From contig VGFN01000004.1 in assembly GCA_016868875.1 (NCBI GenBank), positions 1 through 37,675 of the forward strand: 37,675 nt of DNA, written 5' to 3'. The notes beneath the pieces are model-generated. The model was not told the DNA's origin and did no database searches. It saw nothing but the letters and a program-made list of their open reading frames with translations. Position numbers and translations under genes: made by a program. Origin of the DNA: Bacteroidota bacterium. GTDB taxonomy: Bacteria > Bacteroidota > Bacteroidia > UBA7662. Positions within the stretch are counted from its first letter, which is position 1, and each line of letters begins with the position of its first letter. Below, one piece after another: positions 1-10,351 of this stretch.

Positions 1-714
1 AATATCGGGGTGCTTGACGAGATAATTTTTCAGGGCCTGGGCAACCAAGGGGCCTTGTTCGATGATCTCGATCCGGGGAGGAAGGTAACGCCGAATCACA
101 GGGGTTAGCAAGGGGAAATGGGTGCACGCAAGGATAATGGCGTCCATGCTGGGGGCTCTTTGGCACAGTTGATCAAGGCATTCTTTCACGGCCATTTCCG
201 TCAGGGGTCCGTGGAGCCTACCCTCTTCGATGAGAGGAACCCACAAGGGGCAGGCCTGTTGATGCAAGGTGATTTGCGGAAAAAAACGTTCGATTTCGAT
301 GCCGTACGAATTGGATTCCACCGTACCCCGGGTCGCAAGCAAACCCAAATGCCCGCTGCGGGTAAGGTTCCCGGCGATTTCGGTAGTTGGTCTCAAGACA
401 CCAAGGACCCTGAGCGTGGGCCCCTTCGGAGCAAGTTCGGCTTGCCACCGCTGCAAATCGTTTTGTTGGATGGCTCGTAATGCTTTGGCTGATGCGGTGT
501 TACAAGCCACGATGACCAAGGGGCAGCCCTCTGCCAGCAGGTTGTAAACACATTCCTTGGTGAATTGATACACCGCGTCAAAGGATCGATTTCCGTAGGG
601 CACTCGGGCATTATCCCCCAAATAACAATAGGTATGAGTGGGCATGAGGGATCTCAGGGCCTGCAGGATATTCAGACCGCCCATACCGGAGTCAAAAACA
701 CCAATTTTGCCCAT
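1..714 (-). CDS. murI: glutamate racemase, 3' end beyond left edge of window
   Basis: Own translation of the minus strand from ATG at 714: MGKIGVFDSGMGGLNILQALRSLMPTHTYCYLGDNARVPYGNRSFDAVYQF...VIVACNTASAKALRAIQQND...; racemase motifs FDSGMGG, GDNARVPYG and ACNTASA. Not in the ORF track because no stop lies in the window. Confidence 0.95.
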   Translation of the reverse strand, partial: MGKIGVFDSGMGGLNILQALRSLMPTHTYCYLGDNARVPYGNRSFDAVYQFTKECVYNLLAEGCPLVIVACNTASAKALRAIQQNDLQRWQAELAPKGPTLRVLGVLRPTTEIAGNLTRSGHLGLLATRGTVESNSYGIEIERFFPQITLHQQACPLWVPLIEEGRLHGPLTEMAVKECLDQLCQRAPSMDAIILACTHFPLLTPVIRRYLPPRIEIIEQGPLVAQALKNYLVKHPDI

Positions 715-716
715 GC

Positions 717-1757
717 CTAGGTCTTCCAAACTTGCTCCTCACCAAGGTCCAACCATTGCAGCGCGGAGCGGTAGAGCAAATTCATTTCATGCTCCTTGTC
801 CAAATTCATGGAACGGATGAGCTGCCCCGCTTTGGCCTCTCCCAGAGGGAAAGGATAATCGCTGCCCAAGGCAACGCGGTTAGAACCGACGATTTCGATA
901 AGATACCGTAACATTTGTGGATCGTGCACCAAAGAATCCACCCAGAATTTGCCCAGGTATTCGCTGGGATGCACCGGATTGTCCACAGCAACCAGATCGG
1001 GCCTGGCTTCGTAACCCCGAACGATGCGTCCCAAGCCTCCAGGAAAGGAGCCACCACCATGGGCAAAGGCCACCCGCAACCGGGGGAACTTCTCAAAGAT
1101 TCCCCCAAAAATCATGGAGCAGATGGCCAAGGCCGATTCAGCAGGCATGCCCACCAACCAAGGTAGCCAGTAGCGGTCCATTTTGTCTTGACCCACCATA
1201 TCCCAAGGATGCACGAACAAGGAAGTTCCCAACTGCTCCGCCTTTGCATAAAAACCATGCAAGGCAGGGTCGTTCAAATTCCATTGGTTGACATGGGAGC
1301 CTATTTGTATTCCTGACAAACCTAAGTCCAGCATGCAGCGTTCCATTTCAAGGCAGGCCAAATCGGGATCCTGCAGGGGGACAGTCCCCAAACCCAGAAA
1401 ATGTGTCTTATGTTGATGAATCGCTTTGGCCAGGTGGTCGTTGAGGAAGCGTGAGGTATCCAAGGCGTTGGAAGCGGGAGCCCAATAATGAAAAAGCGCA
1501 GGCACCGTGGAAAGCACCTGCACATGATTCTCCAAATCGGCTACTTCCAAGATACGTTGTTGCTCGTCCCAGCAATTGGCTTCAATTTGCCGAAACACTT
1601 GATTCCCTTTCATCATCACCGCACAAGCAGGACAAGACCCCTCTTGGTGGTGAAGGGAAATCCAATCACCTGGGCCATAGCGTGTTGCCCAATCGGGGAG
1701 TTCCTTGGGCAGGATATGGGTATGAATGTCGATGGACCGCAAAGCCGTGTTAGACAA
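717..1757 (-). CDS. amidohydrolase family protein, probable 2-amino-3-carboxymuconate-6-semialdehyde decarboxylase (ACMSD)
   Basis: DIHTHILPKELPDW, HGGGSFPGGLGRI and GSDYPFPLGE metal/active-site motifs of the ACMSD family; adjacent to 3-hydroxyanthranilate dioxygenase; apparent TTG start overlapping the upstream gene. Confidence 0.88.
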   Translation of the reverse strand: MSNTALRSIDIHTHILPKELPDWATRYGPGDWISLHHQEGSCPACAVMMKGNQVFRQIEANCWDEQQRILEVADLENHVQVLSTVPALFHYWAPASNALDTSRFLNDHLAKAIHQHKTHFLGLGTVPLQDPDLACLEMERCMLDLGLSGIQIGSHVNQWNLNDPALHGFYAKAEQLGTSLFVHPWDMVGQDKMDRYWLPWLVGMPAESALAICSMIFGGIFEKFPRLRVAFAHGGGSFPGGLGRIVRGYEARPDLVAVDNPVHPSEYLGKFWVDSLVHDPQMLRYLIEIVGSNRVALGSDYPFPLGEAKAGQLIRSMNLDKEHEMNLLYRSALQWLDLGEEQVWKT

Positions 1758-2280
1758 ATCGGGGATCGGATGCCATCACCTGACCGCAGGATCGGCAAGT
1801 GCGCTTGGACTCGTCGCTGTAAAAGGCCTTGAAGTGAGGGATAAAGTCCTTCTCGATATCGAGAAGTTCGAAATGGCTTTCATGCAAGGGATGGTTGCAC
1901 TGTTCACAGAACCACAGCAATCCGTCGGTAAAGCCACGACCCGCCCGAATACGTTCGATGACCAGCCCTATGGAGCCTTCCTGACGCACCGGGGAATGTG
2001 GGGTTTTGGCGGGACAAACGAATAAGTCTCCAGGCCCCAAGGCGTATTCAACGCAACGGCCATCTTGCTGGGTTTTGACCGTGATATGGCCCTCCAATTG
2101 GTAGAAGATTTCCTCTGTTTCGTTGTAATGGTAATCTTTGCGGGCATTGGGTCCTGCCACCACCATCACGATATAATCATTGCTATCGGGGGTAAGGTTT
2201 TTGTTGGCCACAGGGGGCTTGAGAAGATGGCGATTTGCTTCAAGCCATGCATTCAGGTTAAAAGGAGCTAAAGGGGCCAT
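1750..2280 (-). CDS. nbaC: 3-hydroxyanthranilate 3,4-dioxygenase
   Basis: Cupin with PNARKDYHYNETEEIFYQLEGHITVK and a C-terminal rubredoxin-like CEQC...CRSC pair typical of bacterial HAO. Confidence 0.92.
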   Translation of the reverse strand: MAPLAPFNLNAWLEANRHLLKPPVANKNLTPDSNDYIVMVVAGPNARKDYHYNETEEIFYQLEGHITVKTQQDGRCVEYALGPGDLFVCPAKTPHSPVRQEGSIGLVIERIRAGRGFTDGLLWFCEQCNHPLHESHFELLDIEKDFIPHFKAFYSDESKRTCRSCGQVMASDPRFV

Positions 2281-2303
2281 ATCAGCATTGTAAGGGATAG
2301 GAA

Positions 2304-2311
2304 CGAAGATA
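2304..2311 (-). promoter_or_regulatory. possible Bacteroidota -7 element (TATCTTCG) upstream of HAO
   Basis: Matches TAnnTTTG at 7 of 8 positions, about 24 nt upstream of the ATG at 2280. Confidence 0.35.
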
Positions 2312-2325
2312 AGACGTTAGCGTCT
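2312..2325. repeat. short inverted repeat AGACG-TTAG-CGTCT
   Basis: Perfect 5-bp arms around a 4-nt loop in the gap between the nuclease stop and the HAO start. Confidence 0.5.
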
Positions 2326-2331
2326 ATTCGC

Positions 2332-5208
2332 CTAATCCTCCGCTGACCTTCGGCAAATACGATTGAAATCACAGTATTTGCATCGATCCACGTCTTCCGT
2401 TTGAAGGATGGGGAGCTGAGGATCCAAGATTTCGCGAAAGATGCCAAGCAGGAGATCCTCAAATGCTTGGATGGTGGGGAGATCGATTTCACTTTGACCG
2501 GCCACCTTGAGCAAACGGCTGCCTCTGGAGGCTTGCTGCAAAGGCACGATGCCCAGCTCCAGGGGCAGAACAATAGGCTCATCGAGGATGGTCTTGTTAC
2601 GGCGCTGGGGCTGAGGATTTGCATGGGCCAACCAAGCGTAACACAAGAGTTGAAAGGCCTTGTTGTGTTCTCCGTCCAAAGCCTCCTTCAAAGATTCGAG
2701 TTCCAGTTCTTTGGAATTGCTGGGCATGTTCCCGGACTTGAAATCCACAATGCGATACTTCCCTGCATTGCTTTCCAAACGATCCAAGCGCCCCCTCCAT
2801 GCGATCGAAATATTGCCTACCTCCAAGCTTGCTTGATCGAATTTGAGTTCCTGACCAAGAAGTCGAATCCGCTCATACTGGCTGCGCCTTGTTTCGCCAC
2901 GGAAATACTCCTGCAAGAATTGAAGCCCCATGCGCTTGACCAAGACATTCACGCCTTGATCAAAGGAATAGGGCTTGAAATCCTGGTGGTTGCAGGCCTT
3001 GTCCAAGGCCTGAGGAATTTGTTCGGAGAGTTCATTCCAATCCTCAGGAAGCAGGGCTTTGCCTTCTTTGGTTTCAAAAAGATATTCCAAGGTCAAATGA
3101 AAAAGACTGCCGATTTGACCCGCATTGAGTTGCTCATCAATTTCTTCTGTGGCCTTTAGGTCCCTAATATAAGCGAACCAAAACCGCAGGGGGCATTGGA
3201 GGTAAAGGCTCAAGGAGGAGGGACTTATGGCTTTGTTGCTTAGCTTTTGACGTATCAAATCCATAACCAACTCGGTCTTGGGGATGCGAATGCTGTGGTC
3301 CGATGCAGGGGGCAGACGAACGGGTAATTCTCGCTGAGTGCTTTGCATTGCGCCTCGGTACTCCAAATCGAGCTGCTGCAGAAAACGGCTTTTTTCGGTG
3401 ACCTTGCCATCCGCTCCGCTGTGGGCATAAAGCAACAAAGCCTCTGTGCAATGTTGCAATAATCGATAAAAGGCGTAGGCTTGACGCGCCTCATCCGCCC
3501 AGGGTTCCGGCAGTCCAAAGGCTCGACGTAAATCAAAACTAAGCATACCTCGGTAACGACCTGCTCGTGGAAGGACGCCTTCGTTGAGTCCGCTGAAAAC
3601 CAAATAATCAAAGTCAAGGGCCAGCGTATCCGAAAGGCTCATCACGCGGATTCCTCCCAAGGCATTTCCTTCGGGATTCAGTGCCGCGGATACCAAATGC
3701 ATGGACCACATTTTGCGCCAAACCGCCCAAGAATTATCGGAGGGTAGCAGCCTGGCCGCGATTTGATGAATTAAATCAGCCATGGATCGAAGGGCATGTT
3801 GCTCCATAGGGGCCACCATGTTTTCCTGGAATTCGCTGAGGGCGAGGGCCACTTGGGCCAGATGAAGGTAGGTTCGGGTGGCTTGGTCAGGGGAACCAGA
3901 ATTTGGCTCAACAGGAACCGTGAGATCCTCCCTTGATTCCACAGGCAATGGAATGAGTGGCAGTCCTTTATAAACAAAGGAACGCAGATCTTTGGCATAA
4001 AGGAAGGTTGGCGATACCCCGGGGCCTCCATGGCCTTGGGCTGCGCCTAAGTTCAGCTTGGACCACAAGGGATTGTTGATCCACTCGTTCCAATCCATCG
4101 AGTTAACCTTGCCTTTAAAGTGAAGCCCTTGCAACAATTCCAGGTAGGCCGTGGCCCAGGAGTAGGCTGAGGTCCATCGCAAATCCAAAGGCATGCCCAG
4201 GTGCAGGCCCGTTTCGGGCAAGTCCCAATGCATCAGCAGGGGCCAAACTTGGGAGGATTCGCCCAAGACCCATCCGATTTGTCTGGGCTGAACCCCGGCG
4301 ACCAACCACTTTCGGATTTGAGCAATTCCTGCATCCATTTGTTCCATGGTCCCGGTGCAAGAACACTGATTCAATTGGGGTATTCCTGCGACAAGCCTAT
4401 CGATGGCCGGCATTGCCCCCGCAAAAGGTTCGTCGTTGGGTATTTGCCTCAACCCATGCCCTGCAAGGTGCACAGGGTTGTCGAGGTAATAGCGATCAGC
4501 GTCGGTGATCCAATGGATTTTGGTGGATTGGTGCAGGGTTTCGATAATCTTTTGTAACAACGGACTCACATGATCGAACCCTACCCAAACCATGGCGTCC
4601 ACCTGATCGTTGCGCCCATTGGTCTCGCTCAGGGAATCCAATAATTTCCTTAGGGCACCGGAAGGATAGTCCACCTTTTCGGTTTCCAAAAGGCGTCGAA
4701 ATTCCAGGTAAGTAGGGTAGATTAAATGGTAGAAACGTAGGTATTCCGCCTCGGCCTGAGAGGGTTCTTCACCCGACGGATTCCAAAGTTCAACCGCTTT
4801 CTGCTGGTTCAGGTAGCGAAAAATTTGCTCAGCCGGTACAGGGTGGGCCCCGGTCGGTAACACATACGCATCCACTTCCTCAAAATCACTTAGAAGTCCA
4901 GGGGCCCAGGCCAGGAACTGTTCCGGGGCATCGGCCACAGAACCTTCTTGGTCAACGGCGTAGAGATAGGCTTGATGGAGCAGCGAAATCAAATGCAAGC
5001 GATTGGCCCGGCGTAGTCCGCTGCGTCGGTAGGCCCAGTCCTCGAGAGCAAAGCAAGCGGGCGCAAGGGAGGGTTTGCCCAATTGCCTAGAGAGGGCCTG
5101 CAAAAAAGGTGAAACGGGCCTGACAGCAGGAAAAATAACTTCAACTCGATGCAGGGCAGGATGTTCTGCCTTGCAAAGCTGTAGGGCAACCGCTTCCAGG
5201 AATTTCAT
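2332..5208 (-). CDS. PD-(D/E)XK nuclease family protein, AddB-like with 4Fe-4S-type cysteines
   Basis: C-terminal nuclease motifs GSLFHLTLEYLFE and YRIVDFKSGN; cysteine pattern SLYLQCPLRFWF...CKYCDFNRICR; N-terminal helicase-like half without an obvious Walker A. Confidence 0.88.
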   Translation of the reverse strand: MKFLEAVALQLCKAEHPALHRVEVIFPAVRPVSPFLQALSRQLGKPSLAPACFALEDWAYRRSGLRRANRLHLISLLHQAYLYAVDQEGSVADAPEQFLAWAPGLLSDFEEVDAYVLPTGAHPVPAEQIFRYLNQQKAVELWNPSGEEPSQAEAEYLRFYHLIYPTYLEFRRLLETEKVDYPSGALRKLLDSLSETNGRNDQVDAMVWVGFDHVSPLLQKIIETLHQSTKIHWITDADRYYLDNPVHLAGHGLRQIPNDEPFAGAMPAIDRLVAGIPQLNQCSCTGTMEQMDAGIAQIRKWLVAGVQPRQIGWVLGESSQVWPLLMHWDLPETGLHLGMPLDLRWTSAYSWATAYLELLQGLHFKGKVNSMDWNEWINNPLWSKLNLGAAQGHGGPGVSPTFLYAKDLRSFVYKGLPLIPLPVESREDLTVPVEPNSGSPDQATRTYLHLAQVALALSEFQENMVAPMEQHALRSMADLIHQIAARLLPSDNSWAVWRKMWSMHLVSAALNPEGNALGGIRVMSLSDTLALDFDYLVFSGLNEGVLPRAGRYRGMLSFDLRRAFGLPEPWADEARQAYAFYRLLQHCTEALLLYAHSGADGKVTEKSRFLQQLDLEYRGAMQSTQRELPVRLPPASDHSIRIPKTELVMDLIRQKLSNKAISPSSLSLYLQCPLRFWFAYIRDLKATEEIDEQLNAGQIGSLFHLTLEYLFETKEGKALLPEDWNELSEQIPQALDKACNHQDFKPYSFDQGVNVLVKRMGLQFLQEYFRGETRRSQYERIRLLGQELKFDQASLEVGNISIAWRGRLDRLESNAGKYRIVDFKSGNMPSNSKELELESLKEALDGEHNKAFQLLCYAWLAHANPQPQRRNKTILDEPIVLPLELGIVPLQQASRGSRLLKVAGQSEIDLPTIQAFEDLLLGIFREILDPQLPILQTEDVDRCKYCDFNRICRRSAED

Positions 5209-5217
5209 GAAGGTTGC

Positions 5218-7497
5218 TCAAGAATGACCGGCCGCTTGAGCGCGAATAATGTTCAGGGCACCCCCGGCGCGGAACCAGGCGATTTGAGCTTCGTTGTAGC
5301 TGTGGTTAAGTTGCAGCTCTTTTGCCGAGCCGTCTTCATGGGTTAAGCGCATGCGCAGGGCTTGTCCGGGTCTGAATTCGTTCAAACCCAACACATCCAT
5401 GCGGTCGTTTTCTTGAATCAGGTCATAATCCGCCTTGTTCGCAAAGGTCAAGGCCAGCATGCCTTGCTTCTTGAGGTTTGTTTCGTGAATTCGGGCAAAG
5501 GAGCGAACGAGAATTACACGAACACCCAGATGACGGGGCTCCATCGCGGCATGCTCGCGCGATGATCCTTCGCCATAATTTTCGTCACCGACCACCACCG
5601 ACCCAAGGCCTGCGGCTTTGTAAGCGCGTTGCACTTCGGGGACGGCACCGTAGGCTCCGGTCAATTGATTGCGGACGGAATTGGTTTGCCCGGTGTAGGC
5701 ATTAACCGCACCGATAAGCATGTTGTTGGAAATGTTATCCAAATGCCCGCGGTATTTGAGCCAGGGACCGGCCATGGAAATATGATCGGTGGTGCATTTG
5801 CCCTGGGCTTTGATCAGCAAGGGCATCCCGGTAAGGTCTGTTCCTTCCCATGCCGCAAAGGGATCCAGCAACTGAAGGCGATCTGAATCGGGATGGACAT
5901 GGACTTTGACTGAAGCCCCGTCGATGGCGGGTGCTTGGTAGCCGCTATCGGCCACTTCAAAGCCTTTGGGTGGAAAAGCCAAGCCTTGAGGCTCGTCCAA
6001 GGTCACCTCGAAGCCCTCGGTGTTGATCAGGGAATCGGTCATGGGGTTGAAGGTCAAATCCCCTGCGATGGCCAAGGCCGTGACAATTTCCGGTGAGGCC
6101 ACAAAGGCATGGGTATTGGGATTGCCGTCGTTGCGTTTGGCAAAATTTCGATTGAAGGAGGTGATGATGCTGTTCTTGCGTTGGGGATCATCGCTATGCC
6201 TGGCCCATTGACCGATGCAAGGACCGCAGGCGTTGGCAAGGACGACCCCGCCGATGGCATCGAAATGCTTCAAGAGTCCATCCCGTTCCACGGTATAGCG
6301 GACCATTTCGGAGCCGGGGGTGATGGTGAATTCCGATTGGGCCTTGAGCTTTTTGCTTGCCGCTTGCGCTGCAATGGAGGCCGAACGGCTGATATCCTCG
6401 TAAGAAGAATTGGTGCAAGAACCGATCAGACCTACATCCAATTGGGCAGGCCACCCGTGCTCTCGAACAGCCTGGGCAAATTGACTCAACGGCCAGGCCA
6501 GATCCGGGGTGAAGGGCCCGTTGATATGGGGCTCCAATTCGTCAAGGTTGATTTCAATTACCTGATCAAAGTAGGCCGTAGGGTTAGCATAGACCTCCGG
6601 ATCACCGGTCAGATGTGAGGCGATGGCGTCGGTCATGGTAGCCACATCCTTCCGACCGGTACCCCGAAGGTATTCGGCCATGCGGTGATCGTATCCGAAG
6701 ATGGAGGTCGTGGCACCAATCTCTGCGCCCATGTTGCAGATGGTGGATTTGCCTGTGGCTGAGAGGCTTTGGGCTCCGTCACCAAAGTATTCCAGGATGG
6801 CATCGGTCCCGCCCTTGACCGTCAAGATGCCGGCAACTTTGAGGATCACGTCTTTGGCTGAAGCCCACCCGCTGAGTTTACCCCGCAGATGCACGCCGAT
6901 GATGCGCGGCATTTTGAGCTCCCAGGCGAGGCCTGCCATCACATCGCAGGCGTCCGCTCCGCCCACCCCGATCGCAATCATTCCCAGACCACCCGCATTG
7001 GGGGTATGCGAATCGGTCCCGATCATGAGCCCACCCGGAAAGGCATAATTTTCCAAGATCACTTGGTGAATAATTCCAGCCCCTGGTTTCCAAAAGCCAA
7101 TCCCGTATTTATCGGAAACCGACGAGAGAAAATCAAAGACCTCTTTGTTTTTGTCCACGGCTTCGCGAAGGTCCGTTGCGGCCCCTGCCTTGGCTTGGAT
7201 CAGGTGATCGCAATGCACCGTGCTGGGTACCGCCACCGAGGGCCGCCCCGCTTGCATGAATTGCAACAAGGCCATTTGGGCGGTTGCATCCTGCATGGCC
7301 ACGCGATCTGGAGCGAAATCTACATAATCAACCCCCCGTCTTAATTGAGCAGGTGAAGCATTGGAATCCGACCAGAGGTGTGTAAGGAGAATTTTCTCGG
7401 TGAGGGTCAAGGGGCGGTTGCAGGACTGCCGAACATCATCGCAGCGCTGGGTCCATTGTGCGTAATGTTGGCGGAGCATTTCCAAATCAAAGGTCAT
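5218..7497 (-). CDS. acn: aconitate hydratase
   Basis: [21 protein letters not shown] and [17 protein letters not shown] motifs; about 759 aa, mitochondrial-type aconitase. Confidence 0.97.
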   Translation of the reverse strand: MTFDLEMLRQHYAQWTQRCDDVRQSCNRPLTLTEKILLTHLWSDSNASPAQLRRGVDYVDFAPDRVAMQDATAQMALLQFMQAGRPSVAVPSTVHCDHLIQAKAGAATDLREAVDKNKEVFDFLSSVSDKYGIGFWKPGAGIIHQVILENYAFPGGLMIGTDSHTPNAGGLGMIAIGVGGADACDVMAGLAWELKMPRIIGVHLRGKLSGWASAKDVILKVAGILTVKGGTDAILEYFGDGAQSLSATGKSTICNMGAEIGATTSIFGYDHRMAEYLRGTGRKDVATMTDAIASHLTGDPEVYANPTAYFDQVIEINLDELEPHINGPFTPDLAWPLSQFAQAVREHGWPAQLDVGLIGSCTNSSYEDISRSASIAAQAASKKLKAQSEFTITPGSEMVRYTVERDGLLKHFDAIGGVVLANACGPCIGQWARHSDDPQRKNSIITSFNRNFAKRNDGNPNTHAFVASPEIVTALAIAGDLTFNPMTDSLINTEGFEVTLDEPQGLAFPPKGFEVADSGYQAPAIDGASVKVHVHPDSDRLQLLDPFAAWEGTDLTGMPLLIKAQGKCTTDHISMAGPWLKYRGHLDNISNNMLIGAVNAYTGQTNSVRNQLTGAYGAVPEVQRAYKAAGLGSVVVGDENYGEGSSREHAAMEPRHLGVRVILVRSFARIHETNLKKQGMLALTFANKADYDLIQENDRMDVLGLNEFRPGQALRMRLTHEDGSAKELQLNHSYNEAQIAWFRAGGALNIIRAQAAGHS

Positions 7498-7582
7498 GGG
7501 GTGAGTTTAAAGTGTATAGGTTGGCGAAATTAAGGATAAAGGCCGTGCAAGACCTATATTGGAGCCATTAAACCTGGTTTCG

Positions 7583-8836
7583 ATGATCAAAACGACCACC
7601 ACCTCCCTCGGGTGGACGGATAATCTCAGAATAGCCCTGAAGGCCGTGGGGGGTAATCGCCTTCGGACCTCCCTTACCGCGGGTATTATCGGGATTGGGA
7701 TCACCGCCTTGGTTGGCATTTTGACCTCCATCGACGCGTTGGAGAAATCCATCACGGATACCTTTGCCAGCATGGGTTCCAATACCTTGGTGATTCGCAA
7801 CCGCCCCTCCTCCAGTGGTTTTGGAAACAGGCGCCGCAGGGTCCAATACCGGCCCATCACGTTCAGGGAAGCCGAGACTTTTATGGAGCGCTTCGAATTC
7901 CCAGGCCATGGCTCGATTTCAGGCAATGTAAGTTGGACGGCCGTGATCAAAGGGAAGGGCCGCAAAACCAATCCCAACGTGACCCTGATGGGATCGGATG
8001 AGCATTATTTGAAAGTGGGGGGGTATACCATAAGCCACGGAAGGAATTTTTCAGCCGTTGAACTCCAAAACGGCTCTGCGGTCATGATCCTAGGGTCCGA
8101 GGTAGCCCGCAAACTCTTTGGGAGTGAAAGCGTCAGTGGGCAACAAGTTTCGGTAGGGAGTTCCCGTTACCGGGTAATCGGGGTCATAGCCTCCAAAGGT
8201 TCCGGTTTTGGGAATAACAGCGATCGTGTCTGTGTTTTGCCGTTGAAACATATCCAATCCTATTACCCGTCGGTGGATCGTTCTTATGTGATTTCGTACA
8301 CCTTATCGGATCCCAATCAACTTGCTTATGCCGAGCAAGAGGCGAAAGGACTCTTTCGCAACATTCGACGAATAAGCCGCCAAGATCCGGATAATTTTGC
8401 CATCACCAAATCCGATAGCTTTGCAAGGAGTTTGATTGAGAACCTAGCCTTTATTGATCTGGCAGCCAAAGCCATAGGTTTAATCACGTTATTGGGTGCT
8501 GCCATTGGTTTGATGAACATCATGCTGGTCTCTGTGACCGAAAGAACCCGTGAAATTGGGACACGCAAGGCGCTGGGTGCTACGCAATCCGCCATTCGTC
8601 AGCAGTTCCTCTTGGAGGCTTTGGTGATTGGACAAATAGGTGGCCTCATGGGAATTGCCTTGGGCATCATCATCGGCAATTCCGTTGCGCTAATGGTGGG
8701 CGTGGGGTTCATCATACCCTGGGCATGGATGACCAGCGGTATTGTGTTATGCTTATTGGTGGGGTTGATGTCGGGTTATTATCCCGCGGCCAAGGCGGCG
8801 GCGTTGGATCCTATTGAGGCCCTTCGGTACGAGTAA
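7583..8836 (+). CDS. ABC transporter permease (MacB/FtsX type)
   Basis: N-terminal TM, MacB-like periplasmic domain, then [29 protein letters not shown] and C-terminal TMs; ATG at 7583 preferred over the TTG at 7559. Confidence 0.9.
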   Translation: MIKTTTTSLGWTDNLRIALKAVGGNRLRTSLTAGIIGIGITALVGILTSIDALEKSITDTFASMGSNTLVIRNRPSSSGFGNRRRRVQYRPITFREAETFMERFEFPGHGSISGNVSWTAVIKGKGRKTNPNVTLMGSDEHYLKVGGYTISHGRNFSAVELQNGSAVMILGSEVARKLFGSESVSGQQVSVGSSRYRVIGVIASKGSGFGNNSDRVCVLPLKHIQSYYPSVDRSYVISYTLSDPNQLAYAEQEAKGLFRNIRRISRQDPDNFAITKSDSFARSLIENLAFIDLAAKAIGLITLLGAAIGLMNIMLVSVTERTREIGTRKALGATQSAIRQQFLLEALVIGQIGGLMGIALGIIIGNSVALMVGVGFIIPWAWMTSGIVLCLLVGLMSGYYPAAKAAALDPIEALRYE

Positions 8837-8870
8837 CCCAAGACCGACGGTGAGCTGGCTCATCGATGTT

Positions 8871-8944
8871 TGGAGGTCGAGAGCGGATTCGAACCGCTGT
8901 AGGAGCTTTTGCAGAGCTCTGCCTAGCCACTCGGCCACCCGACC
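8871..8944 (-). tRNA. tRNA-Cys (anticodon GCA), CCA encoded
   Basis: Minus strand GGTCGGGTGGCCGAGTGGCTAGGCAGAGCTCTGCAAAAGCTCCTACAGCGGTTCGAATCCGCTCTCGACCTCCA folds as a cloverleaf: acceptor GGTCGGG/CTCGACC, anticodon stem GAGCT/AGCTC with loop CTGCAAA, T arm AGCGG-TTCGAAT-CCGCT, discriminator U. Confidence 0.97.
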
Positions 8945-9064
8945 AGGGTGTGTTTCGCTGGCATCCTCCAGGAATATCCAACGTTTGAGCAAGGGTAAAG
9001 ATACCGCCTTCTGCGCAATTTGGGTTGCACCGCTACGGAGTTGCCCCCGTGGTTTTGGGTTGGT

Positions 9065-10279
9065 TCAAAGGCGCTCCAGGACCATGGCCGATGCGCCCCC
9101 ACCTCCGTTGCAGATGCCGGCGACCCCGATGCGACCGTTTTCTTGGTGCAATACGCTGCACAGGGTGACCAAAATCCGGCAACCGGAGCTGCCAATGGGG
9201 TGACCAATCGAAACACCGCCTCCATAAATATTGACTTGGGCAGGATCCAAATTCAAGAGACGATTATTGGCTACACAAACCACCGAAAAGGCTTCGTTGA
9301 TCTCGTAAAAGTCCACATCGTTGGCGGTGACACCGGCCCGTTGCATGGCCAAGGGTATGGCTTTGGATGGGGTCGTGGTGAACCATTCCGGGGCTTGTTG
9401 CGCGTCGGCATAGCCCAATATTCGGGCCAAGGGCTTGAGCCCTCGGGCTTGAGCTTCATTATAGGCCATGAGGACCACGGCCGATGCCCCGTCGTTGAGA
9501 TTGGAAGCGTTGGCGGCGGTAACCGTTCCTTCTTTTTCGAAGACCGGATTGAGACCAGGGATCTTTTCGAAATTGACTTTGGTATAGTCCTCGTCCTCGG
9601 TGACCGTTGTGGTGCTGCCTTTGGGGCCTTGGACACTCACCACCGCCAATTCGGCGGCGAATTTGCCTTGATGCCAGGCAGCAGCTGCCCTTTGATACGA
9701 TTCGATGGCATAGGCGTCCTGATCAGCCCTGGAAATTTGCATATCGCGGGCGCACAATTCCGCGGCGTTGCCCATATGGTATTGGTGGTACACGTCCCAA
9801 AGGCCATCCTTGAGGATACCGTCCACCAATTGGGCATGGCCAAACTTGTATCCATTGCGAGCCCGATCCAAATAATAAGGGACTTGGCTCATGCTCTCCA
9901 TACCGCCGGCAACGACAACGCGGTTCTGCCCCAATTCAATGGATTGGGCACCCAGCATCACGGCCTTCATGCCCGATGCACAAACCTTGTTGACGGTGGT
10001 AAAAGGGGTGGTTTTGGCAATGCCTGCCCCCACGGCGGCTTGGGTTGCCGGGGCTTGCCCCAAACCAGCGCTGATGACATTCCCCATGTAAACCTCGTCA
10101 ATACCCATGATGCCCGATGTCCCGTCGTTTTGGAAACCGGCTTTGTCCAAAGCGGCTGCGATGGCGATGCTCCCCAAAGACGTGGCGGTAAGACTGGCCA
10201 AAGAACCGCCCATGCTCCCAATGGGGGTACGGGCGACGGAAACCAGGCAGGGGTCGTTGGGGGAAAGGGGGCGTGGCAT
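9065..10279 (-). CDS. acetyl-CoA C-acyltransferase (thiolase)
   Basis: VARTPIGSMGGSL, NKVCASGMKAVMLGAQSI, NEAFSVV, GGGVSIGHPIGSSGCRI and CNGGGGASAMVLERL; start MPRPLSPNDP at 10279 rather than the extended ORF to 10561. Confidence 0.95.
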   Translation of the reverse strand: MPRPLSPNDPCLVSVARTPIGSMGGSLASLTATSLGSIAIAAALDKAGFQNDGTSGIMGIDEVYMGNVISAGLGQAPATQAAVGAGIAKTTPFTTVNKVCASGMKAVMLGAQSIELGQNRVVVAGGMESMSQVPYYLDRARNGYKFGHAQLVDGILKDGLWDVYHQYHMGNAAELCARDMQISRADQDAYAIESYQRAAAAWHQGKFAAELAVVSVQGPKGSTTTVTEDEDYTKVNFEKIPGLNPVFEKEGTVTAANASNLNDGASAVVLMAYNEAQARGLKPLARILGYADAQQAPEWFTTTPSKAIPLAMQRAGVTANDVDFYEINEAFSVVCVANNRLLNLDPAQVNIYGGGVSIGHPIGSSGCRILVTLCSVLHQENGRIGVAGICNGGGGASAMVLERL

Positions 10280-10309
10280 GAATTTATAGTTAAATGGTGA
10301 AAGAGAGGC

Positions 10310-10317
10310 CAAAGATA
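10310..10317 (-). promoter_or_regulatory. Bacteroidota -7 element TATCTTTG upstream of thiolase
   Basis: Exact TAnnTTTG match about 30 nt upstream of the ATG at 10279. Confidence 0.45.
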
Positions 10318-10351
10318 GGGAAGAGAGAGCGCCTGGGTGTAAATTCGGGCC

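Noticed and set aside
2401-3159. 252-aa plus-strand ORF opposite the PD-(D/E)XK nuclease
   Set aside because: Antisense to conserved nuclease-domain coding sequence; no recognisable domain.
9020-10300. 426-aa plus-strand ORF opposite the thiolase
   Set aside because: Antisense shadow frame of a well-conserved thiolase; no recognisable motifs.
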